The notes: generated by a model not told the origin, from the letters alone. Counted from the first letter of the stretch, positions 15,639-24,742 are shown. The stretch is DNA of 35,488 nt from JAAZPG01 sp012797375 (GCA_937868205.1 CALMMC010000044.1:1-35488), one strand, 5' to 3'. Made by a program: numbers and translations.

Positions 15639-18600
15639 ATGAACAAACGACTTCGCCTCGGAGCCGCGGCCGCGGCCTCCTTCCTCCTCGTTTTCCTGCT
15701 TCAGAGCCGCCCGGCCGACGGTCAGGCCTGCCTCGAAAATTCCGGGACGGTCACGGAGACTCTTCAGACCGGAACGAACCTCGACCTGCCGCAATGCTCG
15801 GCCAAGCTCTGGTACGCCGACGCCGCCAATCCCAGGGACATCATGACCCTCAACAAGCTCGGGGCGAACTTCGCCGTCAGCCAGCCGGCGAGCGTCCCCG
15901 GTTGGATCAGCGTCATCGCCGCGGGAGATTTCAACCTGGACGGCTGGATCGATTACATCGGGTCGAGCAGCGAGTATTCCAACGCCCTGCTCTTCGTCCG
16001 CAACGACGGAGTCAACGGCCATATCGGGACCTTCGTCGCTGACCTCTGGATCGACGGCTCGACCGGGAATTCCAGCGGGATCCCGACGCGGGGCGTCGGC
16101 GGGGCGGCCATCGAGTCGGGATACCACGGCTCGATGACGGCCGGCGATTACGACGGCGACGGAGACCTCGACTTTTTCTACGTCACGTCCGTCTTTAATT
16201 CGCCCTACACCCTCGTCCATGTCTGGCTTTTTGAAAACCGTCTCATTCAGAACGGCGTCAACACCGGCGTTCTGGAGTTCGTCCGGACCGACTTGACGTC
16301 GGCCTGGCGGCCGCTTCTCAAAACCCTGGGCTGGTCGTCGACGGGGATCGTGTCCCTGGATCTCGACGGCGACGGCGACGTCGACATGGCCTACGGGAAC
16401 ACCGAGGGCAAGGTCTTCAAGATCACGAACACCGGCTCCGGCAAGATCAACGCCTCGACGTTCGCCGTCGATTACGTCATGGTCGCGACGGGCTGGACCG
16501 GGCTGGGCGTCAGCACGATCTCGATCGCCGAATTCGACGAGTCGCCGGGCCTGGACATGATCGTCGGCAGCTGCGATTACCCCGAGCTGAAGTACTACCG
16601 CGGGGACGGCCTGGGGGGATTCGAATGGCTGGCCGACTTCACCGACCCCACCGGGGATCTCTACAACAACATGTACGACGGCGCGGCCACGATCAGCTTA
16701 TGCGACGATTTCGACGGCGACGGGGACATCGACTTGATCATCGGGACGGACAACTGGTGCTGGAACGGCGTGCGCGGCTACCCCGGCCAATCGGGCATCG
16801 CCACCGGCTACGGAGGCAAGTGCTATTATTTCAAGAACGGAGGGAACGCCGATTTCACCGTCAGCCTGGTCTTTGACGGGCAGGTGAAAAGCCCCAAGGT
16901 CTACGACTTCGACTGCGGCATGATCCTCGATTACAACAACGACGGCCAGATGGATTTCCTCATGGCCGACGGCAACCACACCGACTACTATTACGTTTTT
17001 CTCAACTCCATCGCCGACGTTTACAATCTGAAGGGCGTCGGCCTCTCGACGAACCTGACGCCGTCCCTGCCGGGAACTCAGTACGCCATCACCCGGGCCC
17101 GCTTCACGATCATCGACCAGGGCGTCATCGGCTCCTCGGCCACCGGTCTTTCCGTCACCTATTACCTGTCCAACGACGACGGATATTCCTGGGAATATTA
17201 CGGCCGGTACTCGGGATCCGCGATCGCCAATGTCACCAACCAAGCCTGGCACGACTTCCATTCCTTCGGCTCCAAGCTCCGCTGGAAGGCCGTCCTGACG
17301 GCCCCGGACGACGCGATCCCCGGCTTCGGCGAGTCGTCTTACGAAACGCCGTCCGTCGACCGCCTGGCGATCGAATACGTCTATGTCGAACGGCGGGAGT
17401 ATTCCCGGTCGTCGGCCGCGGCCGCGGCCATCATTTCCGGCACCCGCCGGAAGCTCATCATCTCCTCCTCCTTCATGTTCCCCGGATACGAGGGCCAGCT
17501 CCGGGCTTATGACGTGACCGACATCGGCTTGGCCAGCACAGGCGGATCGACCCTCCAGACGATTTCCACGGCCGATCCGCTCAGCCCGACGGGGCGGAAT
17601 GTCGCGGCCGGCGGATCCATCCTGTGGGACGCCGGCCAGCTTCTGGCGGCGCGCGAGGCGTCCGACCGGACGATCTTCACGGCCTACAAACCCTCGGGCA
17701 CGCTCACTCGGATCGATTTCACCGAGGGCAACGTCAACGTCCTCAAATCGCTTCTCTCCGACCCCAACGGCGACAACGCCGGCTTGATCCGCTTCGTCCG
17801 CGGCGAGGGCCGGACCTGGAAGCTGGGCGATATCCTCCATTCGAGCCCGGTCTTGATGGGACCGCCGTCGGGGGACGCCGTGGCCCTGGGATCATCCTAC
17901 AGCGAGTTCGCCGAGGACAATGAATCCCGGACGCCGGTCGTCTTCATCGGAGCCAACGACGGGATGCTCCACTGCTTCGATCTGGCCTCGGGCACTGAGC
18001 TCTGGGGATTCATCCCCTTCAATCTCATCCCCAAGCTGAAGAACATGTCGGTGAGGGACGCCAACGGAGCCCGGCTGTACAAGCACGATTATTTCGTCGA
18101 CGGAACGCCGACCGTGGGCGATGCCTATATCAACGGGCAGTGGCGGACGGTCCTGATGTGCGGCCAGGGGGCGGGAAAGGGCAGCACCGGGGCCGGCGGC
18201 CTGAATTATTATTTCGCCCTGGACGTCACCGACCCGAGCAATCCCGTTCCTCTTTGGGAGGCGAAGGATTCTCGGACCATGGGCGAAACCTGGTCGGTCC
18301 CGGCCTTCGGCCAGGTCATATCGGGAACGACCCCGTACTGGGTGGCGTTCGTCGGGTCGGGGTACGACAACGACACGGCCCGGATCATCGGCAACCGGTT
18401 CTACGTCATCCGGCTCGACACGGGAGCGATCCTCAAGACCCTGACCGTCGCGACCGACGTCAACACGAGCCTGAGCAACAAATGCCCGAAACCCTACCCG
18501 AACATCCAGGTCACCGTTCCCGGTTCGCCCACGGCCGTGGACATCAACCGGGACGGGCGGACGGACTATGTGTATTTCGGAGACCTGGACGGGCGTCTCT

Positions 18601-19283
18601 ATCGTGTGCCCTTCACCAGCACGAACGCCAACAACTGGGCGCTGCAGACCATCTACACCGACCGGATGTCCTACCCGATCATCACCAAGCCGGCCGTTTT
18701 TCCGGACCCGGCTTCGGGCGGCCTTCCTTTGAAGATCCTCTTCGGGACGGGAGGCGACGACCGGGCGCCGGGCGACCGGACCTATGCCTTCATCGGCCTC
18801 ACCGACACGGGCTCCAAGGCGAGCGTGGAGTGGTATATCGGGAACAAGGATGAGCTGGGGCTGGCCGCCTCGCTTCAGACGGGGGAGATGGCGACCGGGG
18901 AGAAGATTTGGTCCGACCCCGTCATCTCGGACAGGATCGTCTATTTCAGCTCCCTGATGGGCAGCATCGAAAACGTCAATCCATGCCTCAACCTTGCCGA
19001 GACCGGCCGTTTGTATGCCCGTTATGTCCAGACGGCGGCCGGGTGCGTCATCGGCGAATCGGGACTCAAATCGGCCGGCGGGTCGTCGATCGAAAGCCTC
19101 CAGCTGGCCAGCAAGGCCCGGCGGGCCGTCACGGTCGGGGAGCTTCAGGCCGGGGGCGGGTCGTCGTCCAAGAAGGAAGTCTACATCCAGGAGTACGATT
19201 CCACGATCGAGCGGCTGGAGCAGCCGGTCGGGTCGAACCTCCGGGTTGTCTCTTGGCGCGAAATCTACAAGATCATCCGGTAA
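15639..19283 (+). CDS. PilY1-like pilus tip adhesin with FG-GAP/VCBS repeats
   Basis: 1214 residues with signal peptide MNKRLRLGAAAAASFLLVFLL and cleavage near ADGQA. The N-terminal half (15900-16970) holds repeated Asp-rich loops of the FG-GAP/VCBS type: GDFNLDGWID, GDYDGDGDLD, LDGDGDVD, FDGDGDID and YNNDGQMD, probably an integrin-like propeller. The C-terminal half is the PilY1 β-propeller: LGDILHSSPV, VFIGANDGMLHCFD, VDGTPTVGDAY and DINRDGRTDYVYFGDLDGRL (about 18541-18600), the latter resembling the calcium-dependent loop that controls pilus extension in Pseudomonas PilY1. There is no von Willebrand A domain in the N-terminus, unlike classical PilY1; propeller loops replace it. ATG 15639 has AGGGAGA upstream at 15626-15632. 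The protein is exported and should sit at the pilus tip for adhesion. Confidence 0.9.
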   Translation: MNKRLRLGAAAAASFLLVFLLQSRPADGQACLENSGTVTETLQTGTNLDLPQCSAKLWYADAANPRDIMTLNKLGANFAVSQPASVPGWISVIAAGDFNLDGWIDYIGSSSEYSNALLFVRNDGVNGHIGTFVADLWIDGSTGNSSGIPTRGVGGAAIESGYHGSMTAGDYDGDGDLDFFYVTSVFNSPYTLVHVWLFENRLIQNGVNTGVLEFVRTDLTSAWRPLLKTLGWSSTGIVSLDLDGDGDVDMAYGNTEGKVFKITNTGSGKINASTFAVDYVMVATGWTGLGVSTISIAEFDESPGLDMIVGSCDYPELKYYRGDGLGGFEWLADFTDPTGDLYNNMYDGAATISLCDDFDGDGDIDLIIGTDNWCWNGVRGYPGQSGIATGYGGKCYYFKNGGNADFTVSLVFDGQVKSPKVYDFDCGMILDYNNDGQMDFLMADGNHTDYYYVFLNSIADVYNLKGVGLSTNLTPSLPGTQYAITRARFTIIDQGVIGSSATGLSVTYYLSNDDGYSWEYYGRYSGSAIANVTNQAWHDFHSFGSKLRWKAVLTAPDDAIPGFGESSYETPSVDRLAIEYVYVERREYSRSSAAAAAIISGTRRKLIISSSFMFPGYEGQLRAYDVTDIGLASTGGSTLQTISTADPLSPTGRNVAAGGSILWDAGQLLAAREASDRTIFTAYKPSGTLTRIDFTEGNVNVLKSLLSDPNGDNAGLIRFVRGEGRTWKLGDILHSSPVLMGPPSGDAVALGSSYSEFAEDNESRTPVVFIGANDGMLHCFDLASGTELWGFIPFNLIPKLKNMSVRDANGARLYKHDYFVDGTPTVGDAYINGQWRTVLMCGQGAGKGSTGAGGLNYYFALDVTDPSNPVPLWEAKDSRTMGETWSVPAFGQVISGTTPYWVAFVGSGYDNDTARIIGNRFYVIRLDTGAILKTLTVATDVNTSLSNKCPKPYPNIQVTVPGSPTAVDINRDGRTDYVYFGDLDGRLYRVPFTSTNANNWALQTIYTDRMSYPIITKPAVFPDPASGGLPLKILFGTGGDDRAPGDRTYAFIGLTDTGSKASVEWYIGNKDELGLAASLQTGEMATGEKIWSDPVISDRIVYFSSLMGSIENVNPCLNLAETGRLYARYVQTAAGCVIGESGLKSAGGSSIESLQLASKARRAVTVGELQAGGGSSSKKEVYIQEYDSTIERLEQPVGSNLRVVSWREIYKIIR

Positions 19284-19322
19284 GGCGCCGCCTCCGCCTC
19301 TCCCGGTCCGGCCGGAACGAAA

Positions 19323-21011
19323 TCAAGCCTCGATCTCCGCGTAGCGCCGGGCGGCGATTCTCAGCAGGCAAGCGAAGCTCAGGCCGGCCAGTACGGCCAG
19401 AAGGACGGCCAGCCCGCCGATGACCCCCGCGCCCCCGAGGCCTTCCCCGTACAGGGCCGTCACGGCCAGGATTAGGACGATCAACAGCCCCGCGTCGGCG
19501 AAAAAAGCGATCAAAACATTGAAGTTCTGCTTGATGGCTTTTTGCGGATTCGTCCATTTCAAGAGCGGCCGGAGGAGATCGATGATCATTCCGATCGAGG
19601 TCAGGACGGCCGCGGCGGCCAGGGCGAGAGGCATCGCCAGGAGAACGCAGCCGGGCTTCGCCCCGATGACGGCGACGGCGGCCCCGGCCGCGACCAGGAT
19701 GCCCAGGCCGGCGACGGCGAAGGAGTGGAGGAATTTGGCTTTGACCTGGTCGGCCGGCGAAACCGGGATGACCTTCGACAACCAGAATTGGGCGCCTTCC
19801 CGGGAGAAGGCCGAGGACGCCGTGCCGTTCAGGCAGCCGCAAATCGTCATGAACAGGGCCGAGCCGAGGATCACCGCCGACGGATTCGACGAGGCCAGGA
19901 GAAGGATGATCTGGAACGCGTCGCCGCCTGAACCGCCGCCGCCCGCCCTGGCAAAGATGATGAAAATGACCGGGATGAGGACGACCGAGAGAACGCCGTT
20001 GAGAAGAAAAATCGGCGTCCGGTTCATGATCCGCAGCTCCCGGAGGAAGATCGCCCGCACCGGCCGGCGACCCGAGGACACACGGGCCGAAAGAGCTTCC
20101 CGCGAGAGGCGCCGTTTTCGGGCGGAGATCTCGCCGAGGCCGAGGAGTCCCCGGTAGAAAAGCGCCCGGGCGGCGAGGAAGAGGGCCGCGAACAGCCCGA
20201 CCGAGACTCCCGCATAAAGCAGGAATGAGCCGAGCCCGGATGCTCCGGCTTCCGGGACAAGCGCCCGCGTCGCCCAGACGCTCGGCGGAAACGACGCTCC
20301 GATTTTGCGGACGATCCCTCCCTCGGAAAAAAAGGCGATCAACGCCTGCCGGCCCGGGCCGGAGGCGGGCAGGCCCCGCAGCCAGAACTGCAGGCCAAGG
20401 GCCCCGGCCATCATGACCAAGCTTCCGCCGATCATCAGGGCGTCCTTTTTCCGCCCGACGTTGACGAAACGCATCATCCCGACGACGAGGAGGGAAACGA
20501 CGGCCAGGGGAATGACGGGGAGGAAAAGATAGACGAGAACCGCGCCGGCCCAATAGCGGAGGCCGGCCCGGGAATGAAGGCCGTAGGCGGCGAGCACGGG
20601 GATGACGATGGGTGAGGCCGTCAGGTATTCGTTCACGACGACGACGGAGAACTTGGAAAGGAGGACTTGGGCCGGCGTGACGGGCAGGGGGACGAGGAGA
20701 TCCAGGTCCCGGGCGAAATAGAACGCCGAGAGGACGTAGTAGAAGCCGAAGACGAGGATCAGGAATTGGCCCGAGAGGAATGCGAACGTGAGAAGGGCCG
20801 CCTGCTGGCCGAGGGGAGCGAGGAGGCCGTAGAGGAAGCGAATGCCCTTGAGATAGTAAAGCAGAACGGGGCTCAATCCGGCGATCCCCACGAGGATCAG
20901 AATGATCAGCCAGTAGTCGCGCTTGTTTTCGAGAAGGGTTTTCGGCCGGAGGAGGGATAAGCCGAAGTTGACCCGGAGGCCGACCCGGACGAGACGGAAG
21001 AAGTTTTTCAT
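19323..21011 (-). CDS. ABC transporter permease, large multi-spanning
   Basis: 562 residues with about 12 predicted membrane segments, e.g. YWLIILILVGIAGLSPVLLYYL near the start, a block near FLPVIPLAVVSLLVVGMM, and a C-terminal cluster ending in LRIAARRYAEIEA. Two homologous halves with a hydrophilic middle (SARKRRLSREALSARVSSG) suggest a fused permease. The family resembles ABC-2-like exporters of unknown substrate; peptides or antibiotics are possible. ATG 21009-21011 overlaps the ATPase stop (21008-21010), so the two are coupled. The frame extends upstream to 21383, but that part is antiparallel to ATPase motifs and is not real. Confidence 0.87.
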   Translation of the reverse strand: MKNFFRLVRVGLRVNFGLSLLRPKTLLENKRDYWLIILILVGIAGLSPVLLYYLKGIRFLYGLLAPLGQQAALLTFAFLSGQFLILVFGFYYVLSAFYFARDLDLLVPLPVTPAQVLLSKFSVVVVNEYLTASPIVIPVLAAYGLHSRAGLRYWAGAVLVYLFLPVIPLAVVSLLVVGMMRFVNVGRKKDALMIGGSLVMMAGALGLQFWLRGLPASGPGRQALIAFFSEGGIVRKIGASFPPSVWATRALVPEAGASGLGSFLLYAGVSVGLFAALFLAARALFYRGLLGLGEISARKRRLSREALSARVSSGRRPVRAIFLRELRIMNRTPIFLLNGVLSVVLIPVIFIIFARAGGGGSGGDAFQIILLLASSNPSAVILGSALFMTICGCLNGTASSAFSREGAQFWLSKVIPVSPADQVKAKFLHSFAVAGLGILVAAGAAVAVIGAKPGCVLLAMPLALAAAAVLTSIGMIIDLLRPLLKWTNPQKAIKQNFNVLIAFFADAGLLIVLILAVTALYGEGLGGAGVIGGLAVLLAVLAGLSFACLLRIAARRYAEIEA

Positions 21012-21733
21012 TCCGCCGTGAGCTCCAGAAAGATTTTTTCCAGGGACTGGCCCTCGCGCTCGATCGCCCGAAGCTCCTCGAGCGTTCCATGGGCGATCAG
21101 CCGTCCGCGGTCGATGATGCCGATCCGGTCGCAGAGCTTCTCGGCGACTTCCATGATGTGAGTCGAGAAAAAGAGGGTGCCGCCGCCGGCGCAATGGGCC
21201 CGCATCATTTCTTTCATGTGGTGGGCCGAGCGGGCGTCCAGGCCGACCATCGGCTCGTCCAGGATCATCACCCGCGGGGCCGGCAGCAGGGCGGCGATCA
21301 GGATGATCTTCTGTTTCATCCCGTGGGAGAAGCTCTGGATCGGATTGGCCACGGCCGCGGAGAGGTCGAAAATCTCCAGCCATTTCTCGATGCGCCGGAG
21401 GCGTTCGGCTTTCGGCACGCCGTAGACGTCGCCGATGAAGTTCAGGTACTCCAGGCCCGTCAGGCGCTCGTAGACGGCCGGCGTGTCCGGGACGTACGTC
21501 GTCACCGACTTGGCCGCGATCGGGTCCTTCCGGATGTCGATCCCGTCGACCCGGATGGTCCCGGCATCCGGCAGGAGAAGACCGACGATCAACTTGATGG
21601 TCGTCGTCTTGCCGGCTCCGTTCGGCCCGAGGAAACCGAAGATCTCCCCCGGCTGGACGGTCAGGGTGAGATCGTCGACGGCTTTCACCCGGCCGCTGTT
21701 ATAGCTTTTTGACACGCCCTGAAGCTCGATCAT
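21008..21733 (-). CDS. ABC transporter ATP-binding protein
   Basis: 241 residues. GPNGAGKTT (36-44) is Walker A, SFSHGMKQK (134-142) is the signature with H replacing the first G of the usual SGG, MILDEP (156-161) is Walker B, and H192 is the switch histidine (FFSTHIMEVAEKL). The Q-loop area reads VPDTPAVYERLTGLEYL. It is of the CcmA/NatA class that energises export-type permeases such as the following gene. ATG 21731-21733 has GGAGG (complement of 21743-21747) at 9-base spacing. It is first in a two-gene operon, divergent from the GWxTD gene. The exported substrate is unknown. Confidence 0.93.
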   Translation of the reverse strand: MIELQGVSKSYNSGRVKAVDDLTLTVQPGEIFGFLGPNGAGKTTTIKLIVGLLLPDAGTIRVDGIDIRKDPIAAKSVTTYVPDTPAVYERLTGLEYLNFIGDVYGVPKAERLRRIEKWLEIFDLSAAVANPIQSFSHGMKQKIILIAALLPAPRVMILDEPMVGLDARSAHHMKEMMRAHCAGGGTLFFSTHIMEVAEKLCDRIGIIDRGRLIAHGTLEELRAIEREGQSLEKIFLELTAE

Positions 21734-21751
21734 TGAATCCCTCCTCCGGAT

Positions 21752-21780
21752 ATGATAGAGAAAGGAGCCGCCTTGCTCAA
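21752..21780 (-). promoter_or_regulatory. Possible promoter for the ABC exporter operon
   Basis: TTGAGC (complement of 21775-21780) and TATCAT (complement of 21752-21757) are 17 bases apart on the minus strand. The start point would fall near the ribosome site, giving a leader of only about 12 bases, so the assignment is weak. Confidence 0.25.
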
Positions 21781-21850
21781 CCCCTTCCGTGCGTCAAGGG
21801 GGGTGAGGCGTCCCCTCTATTGTTGTAAAATAAAATCCAGGTTGATAACT

Positions 21851-23983
21851 ATGATGCGCCGCTCGGCCGCCGCCCGCCCGGTGATCGTGATGCTGGCGGC
21901 TTGTCTTTTCCTCGTCCCGGCCGGGCCTGCCCGGCCGTCCGGATCGGAGCTGTCCCCCGCCCACCGGAAATGGCTCGAGGAGGATGTCGACGGCATCCTA
22001 TCGTCCCGCGAGCGGGACGTTTTCCTCCGGCTCGAATCCGACCGGCAGCGGGACCTTTTCATCGCCGCCTTCTGGAAGCGCCGCGATCCCGTTCCGGCAA
22101 CCCCGGAAAACGAATTCAAGGCCGAACACGAGCGCCGGCTTGCTGACGCCGACGCGCGTTTCGGCCGGACGGCGGCTCGGCCCGGCCGGAAAACCGACCG
22201 CGGGCGCATGTTCGTCCTCCTCGGCGAGCCGGACGACATCGTCCGATATTCCGGCAAGGACGGCCTCCGCGAGGCCGAGGTCTGGTTCTACCGGAACAAG
22301 GAGAACGCGGGATCGGCGGGCTTGCCGCCGTCGTTCAACTTGGTCTTTTTTCAAGAAGGGTCTGTCGGCGACTTCAAGATCTACAGCCCGTTCCAGGACG
22401 GACCGGCGGCTCTCCTCTCCGATTTCCGGGGGGATCCCGGGGATTATGAGAAGGCTTATCGGGCCTTGTCCGCTCTCGACGCGGGCTTGGCCGCGGTCTC
22501 CTTTTCCCTGATTCCCGGCGAAGCGTCCGGTTTTCCGGGGCGTCCGTCCCCGTCCTCCGACATTCTTCTCCAAAGAATCGCGGCTTCCGGCGCCGGCCGG
22601 ATCGACGATGAATACGCGGCAAAGTTCCTCGAATACAAGGATATCGTCGAGGTCGAATACAGCGCCAATTACCTGGACAGCCGGGGGACGATGATCGTCC
22701 GGCGCGAGCCTTCCGGAACCGCCTTTGTCCATTACGCCCTCGAGCCGGCCCGTCTTTCCCTCGCTGCCGCCGGCCGGGAATACGCCGCGACGCTCCGCCT
22801 CAACGGAGCCGTTTCGCTGGAGGACGGCCGGGTTATTTCCACCTTCGAAAAAATCGTTTCCGTCCGGATGGACGAAGAGCGGAAAAACACGCTGAGCCGC
22901 GTGCCGTTCATGATCCAGGATCTCTTCCCCTTGATCCCGGGAATCTTCAAGGTCTCCCTGCTGCTCAGGAATGAGGCTTCCAAGGAATTTTGCGCGTTCG
23001 AGCGGACGGTGGTCGTCCCCGAATCCGGCTCGGGACCCGGTCTCACCGCCCCGCTTCTCGGCTATCGGGCCCGATCGTCGGACGTGGAACCCTCGAATCT
23101 CAAGCCGTTCCGGTTCGGCTCAACCCAGGTTTATTTTCAATCCGGCCGAACCCTCGCCCGTTCGGACGACCTGGTCCTGGCTTTCCAAGTTCTCGGCCTC
23201 GACGGCCCGGTCAGAAGCCGGGCCCGCCTTCGGTTCTCCATCACCCGGGACGACGTTGCAATCGAGGAATGGGAGCGGGATCTTTCCGGCTTTTCCGGCG
23301 TTTCGGACATTGTTGAATCGAGGCCGGCCTCCGGCTTGAGCCCGGCCTTCTACGCCGCCCGGGTCCGGCTTTTCATCGACGGGCGGGAAGCGGCCGCCGG
23401 GGGCGGGGATTTCGCCGTCACGCCGCTGGAAGCGGTCCCCCGGCCGTGGATTCACGCCAAACTGATGCCGGCCGACGGCGATCCGGCTTACGACGGACTC
23501 CTGGGACGGCAGCTCGAGGCCGCCGGCCGGGCGGCCGAGGCGCGGCCGTTCCTGGAAAAAGCCGCGGCCGGGGGGACGGCCGGGCCGGAGATCGCCTTGG
23601 CCCTTGCCCGGGTTTATGATCGGGCCGGCGAATACGCGGCCGCCGCTTTCATCCTCGATCCCTATCTTGCGGCGGGGGCGGAGCCGGTGTACGACGTCTG
23701 GATCCTGGCCGCCGAGACGCGGCTGCGGGGCGGGGATTTCGGAGGCGCGGTCGGCGTCCTGGACGGGGCGATGACGCGGTTCGGGATTCATCCCCGGCTT
23801 CTGAACCTCATCGGAGACGGTTATCTCGGCCTGAACCGGCGAGCCGAAGCCCGGGCCGCTTGGGAGCGGTCGCTGGCCCTGAATCCCGGCCAGCCCGAGC
23901 TTCGGAAAAAGCTGGAAGCTCTCGCCGCCCGCCGCCCGGAGATGGAGCCCATTGACTTAAAACAGACGGAGTCCTATAGTTGA
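21851..23983 (+). CDS. GWxTD-domain protein with degenerate signature and C-terminal TPR-like repeats
   Basis: 710 residues. A signal peptide spans MMRRSAAARPVIVMLAACLF and beyond. Residues about 38-175 follow the GWxTD family: WLEEDVDGILSSRERDVFL, FWKRRDPVPATPENEFKAE and TDRGRMFVLLGEPDD. The signature itself reads G112-R-K-T-D116, with Arg where Trp is expected. The middle (200-540) is β-rich and unassigned. The C-terminus (about 545-700) has TPR-like helical repeats, e.g. EIALALARVYDRAGEYAAAAFIL and NLIGDGYLGLNRRAEARAAW. The role is unknown; GWxTD proteins are abundant in Acidobacteriota and are probably periplasmic. ATG 21851 (or 21854) is chosen for the signal peptide, with weak AGG upstream; an upstream ATG at 21752 would add a non-signal extension. 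Confidence 0.85.
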   Translation: MMRRSAAARPVIVMLAACLFLVPAGPARPSGSELSPAHRKWLEEDVDGILSSRERDVFLRLESDRQRDLFIAAFWKRRDPVPATPENEFKAEHERRLADADARFGRTAARPGRKTDRGRMFVLLGEPDDIVRYSGKDGLREAEVWFYRNKENAGSAGLPPSFNLVFFQEGSVGDFKIYSPFQDGPAALLSDFRGDPGDYEKAYRALSALDAGLAAVSFSLIPGEASGFPGRPSPSSDILLQRIAASGAGRIDDEYAAKFLEYKDIVEVEYSANYLDSRGTMIVRREPSGTAFVHYALEPARLSLAAAGREYAATLRLNGAVSLEDGRVISTFEKIVSVRMDEERKNTLSRVPFMIQDLFPLIPGIFKVSLLLRNEASKEFCAFERTVVVPESGSGPGLTAPLLGYRARSSDVEPSNLKPFRFGSTQVYFQSGRTLARSDDLVLAFQVLGLDGPVRSRARLRFSITRDDVAIEEWERDLSGFSGVSDIVESRPASGLSPAFYAARVRLFIDGREAAAGGGDFAVTPLEAVPRPWIHAKLMPADGDPAYDGLLGRQLEAAGRAAEARPFLEKAAAGGTAGPEIALALARVYDRAGEYAAAAFILDPYLAAGAEPVYDVWILAAETRLRGGDFGGAVGVLDGAMTRFGIHPRLLNLIGDGYLGLNRRAEARAAWERSLALNPGQPELRKKLEALAARRPEMEPIDLKQTESYS
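23952..23980 (+). promoter_or_regulatory. Strong candidate σ70 promoter for the GntR-type regulator
   Basis: TTGACT (23952-23957) and TATAGT (23975-23980) are exactly 17 bases apart, close to consensus. They overlap the last codons of the upstream GWxTD gene. The start would be near 23987, leaving a 43-base leader that contains the palindrome at 23998-24009. Confidence 0.6.
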
Positions 23984-23997
23984 GCGGCGCCGGAGGC

Positions 23998-24009
23998 GTG
24001 AAATTTCAC
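23998..24009. promoter_or_regulatory. Perfect 12-base palindrome, candidate autoregulatory operator
   Basis: GTGAAATTTCAC is self-complementary over 12 bases and sits just downstream of the predicted transcription start of the GntR/FadR-type gene. Many such regulators bind short palindromes in their own promoter region, so repression by roadblock is a reasonable inference. I saw no second copy in the window. Confidence 0.45.
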
Positions 24010-24029
24010 ATGCTGAGGGGAAAGAACGC

Positions 24030-24719
24030 GTGAAGACGAAACCGTTGCTCAACCTCAAATCGTTGAAGGAACAGGTCTATGAGTTTTTGCGGGAGGCGAT
24101 GCGCCGCGGCGAAATCCTTCCCGGCTCGGTCATCGACATGGAGGAGACCTCCCTCCGCCTGGGGGTCAGCAAAACTCCTCTCCGCGACGCCCTTCTCCAG
24201 CTGGAGATGGAAGGATTTGTGACGATTTTGCCGCGGCGGAAGGTCGTGGTCAACGTCCTTCGCTTGGAGGACATCAAGAATTACTATGAGATCATCGGGG
24301 CGTTGGAAAGCACGGCCTTGCGGCAGGCGTTCGGCCTCCTGGGGAAGCCCGAGTTGGAGGAGATGGCTCGTCTCAACGCGGAAATGAAGGAGGCGATCGG
24401 AAGGGACGACTTCGACCTCTATTATGAACGGAACCTCTCCTTTCATGATATGTTTCTCTCCCGGTGCGGCAACGACGGCCTCCTGAAGATCGTCAACAAC
24501 CTGAAAAGGCGGTTGTACGATTTTCCCCGCCAGCAAGGATTCGTCAAGGAGTGGGAGGTGGCCTCGATCGGGGAGCACGAAGCCTTTCTCGAGCTGTTAC
24601 AAGCCGGGAAAAAGGATGAGGCGGCCGCCCACATCCGGGACGTCCACTGGTCCTACGGCTACCAGGAGAATTATATCGCCAAATATTACCGCCGGGCGTC
24701 GGAGATCTGCAAAGGCTGA
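24030..24719 (+). CDS. GntR-family transcriptional regulator, FadR/FCD subfamily
   Basis: 229 residues. The N-terminal winged helix-turn-helix (about 10-75) has VYEFLREAMRRGEILPGSVIDMEE and LGVSKTPLRDALLQLEMEGFV, classic GntR spacing and motifs. The C-terminal FCD domain (about 80-220) is helical with likely metal-binding histidines at H139 (LSFHDMF), H183 (GEHEAFLELL) and H201/H206. FCD regulators respond to small carboxylates, often sugar acids or fatty acyl compounds; the ligand is unknown. The start is GTG 24030, with GAGGGG (24015-24020) upstream. The upstream ATG at 24010 is out of frame. It sits between two GWxTD genes, with its own promoter and palindrome. Confidence 0.92.
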   Translation: MKTKPLLNLKSLKEQVYEFLREAMRRGEILPGSVIDMEETSLRLGVSKTPLRDALLQLEMEGFVTILPRRKVVVNVLRLEDIKNYYEIIGALESTALRQAFGLLGKPELEEMARLNAEMKEAIGRDDFDLYYERNLSFHDMFLSRCGNDGLLKIVNNLKRRLYDFPRQQGFVKEWEVASIGEHEAFLELLQAGKKDEAAAHIRDVHWSYGYQENYIAKYYRRASEICKG

Positions 24720-24742
24720 ATCCCGCCCGTTGGTGGAACGAT

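Noticed and set aside
16690..16740. Repeated GACGGCGACGG stretches suggesting a DNA repeat array
   Set aside because: They encode the DxDGDGD loops of the propeller in frame and are explained by protein sequence, not a separate repeat element.
19273..21090. 605-residue minus-strand frame overlapping the ABC permease
   Set aside because: Pro/Arg-rich translation of the neighbouring frame; the permease frame has membrane helices and ends coherently.
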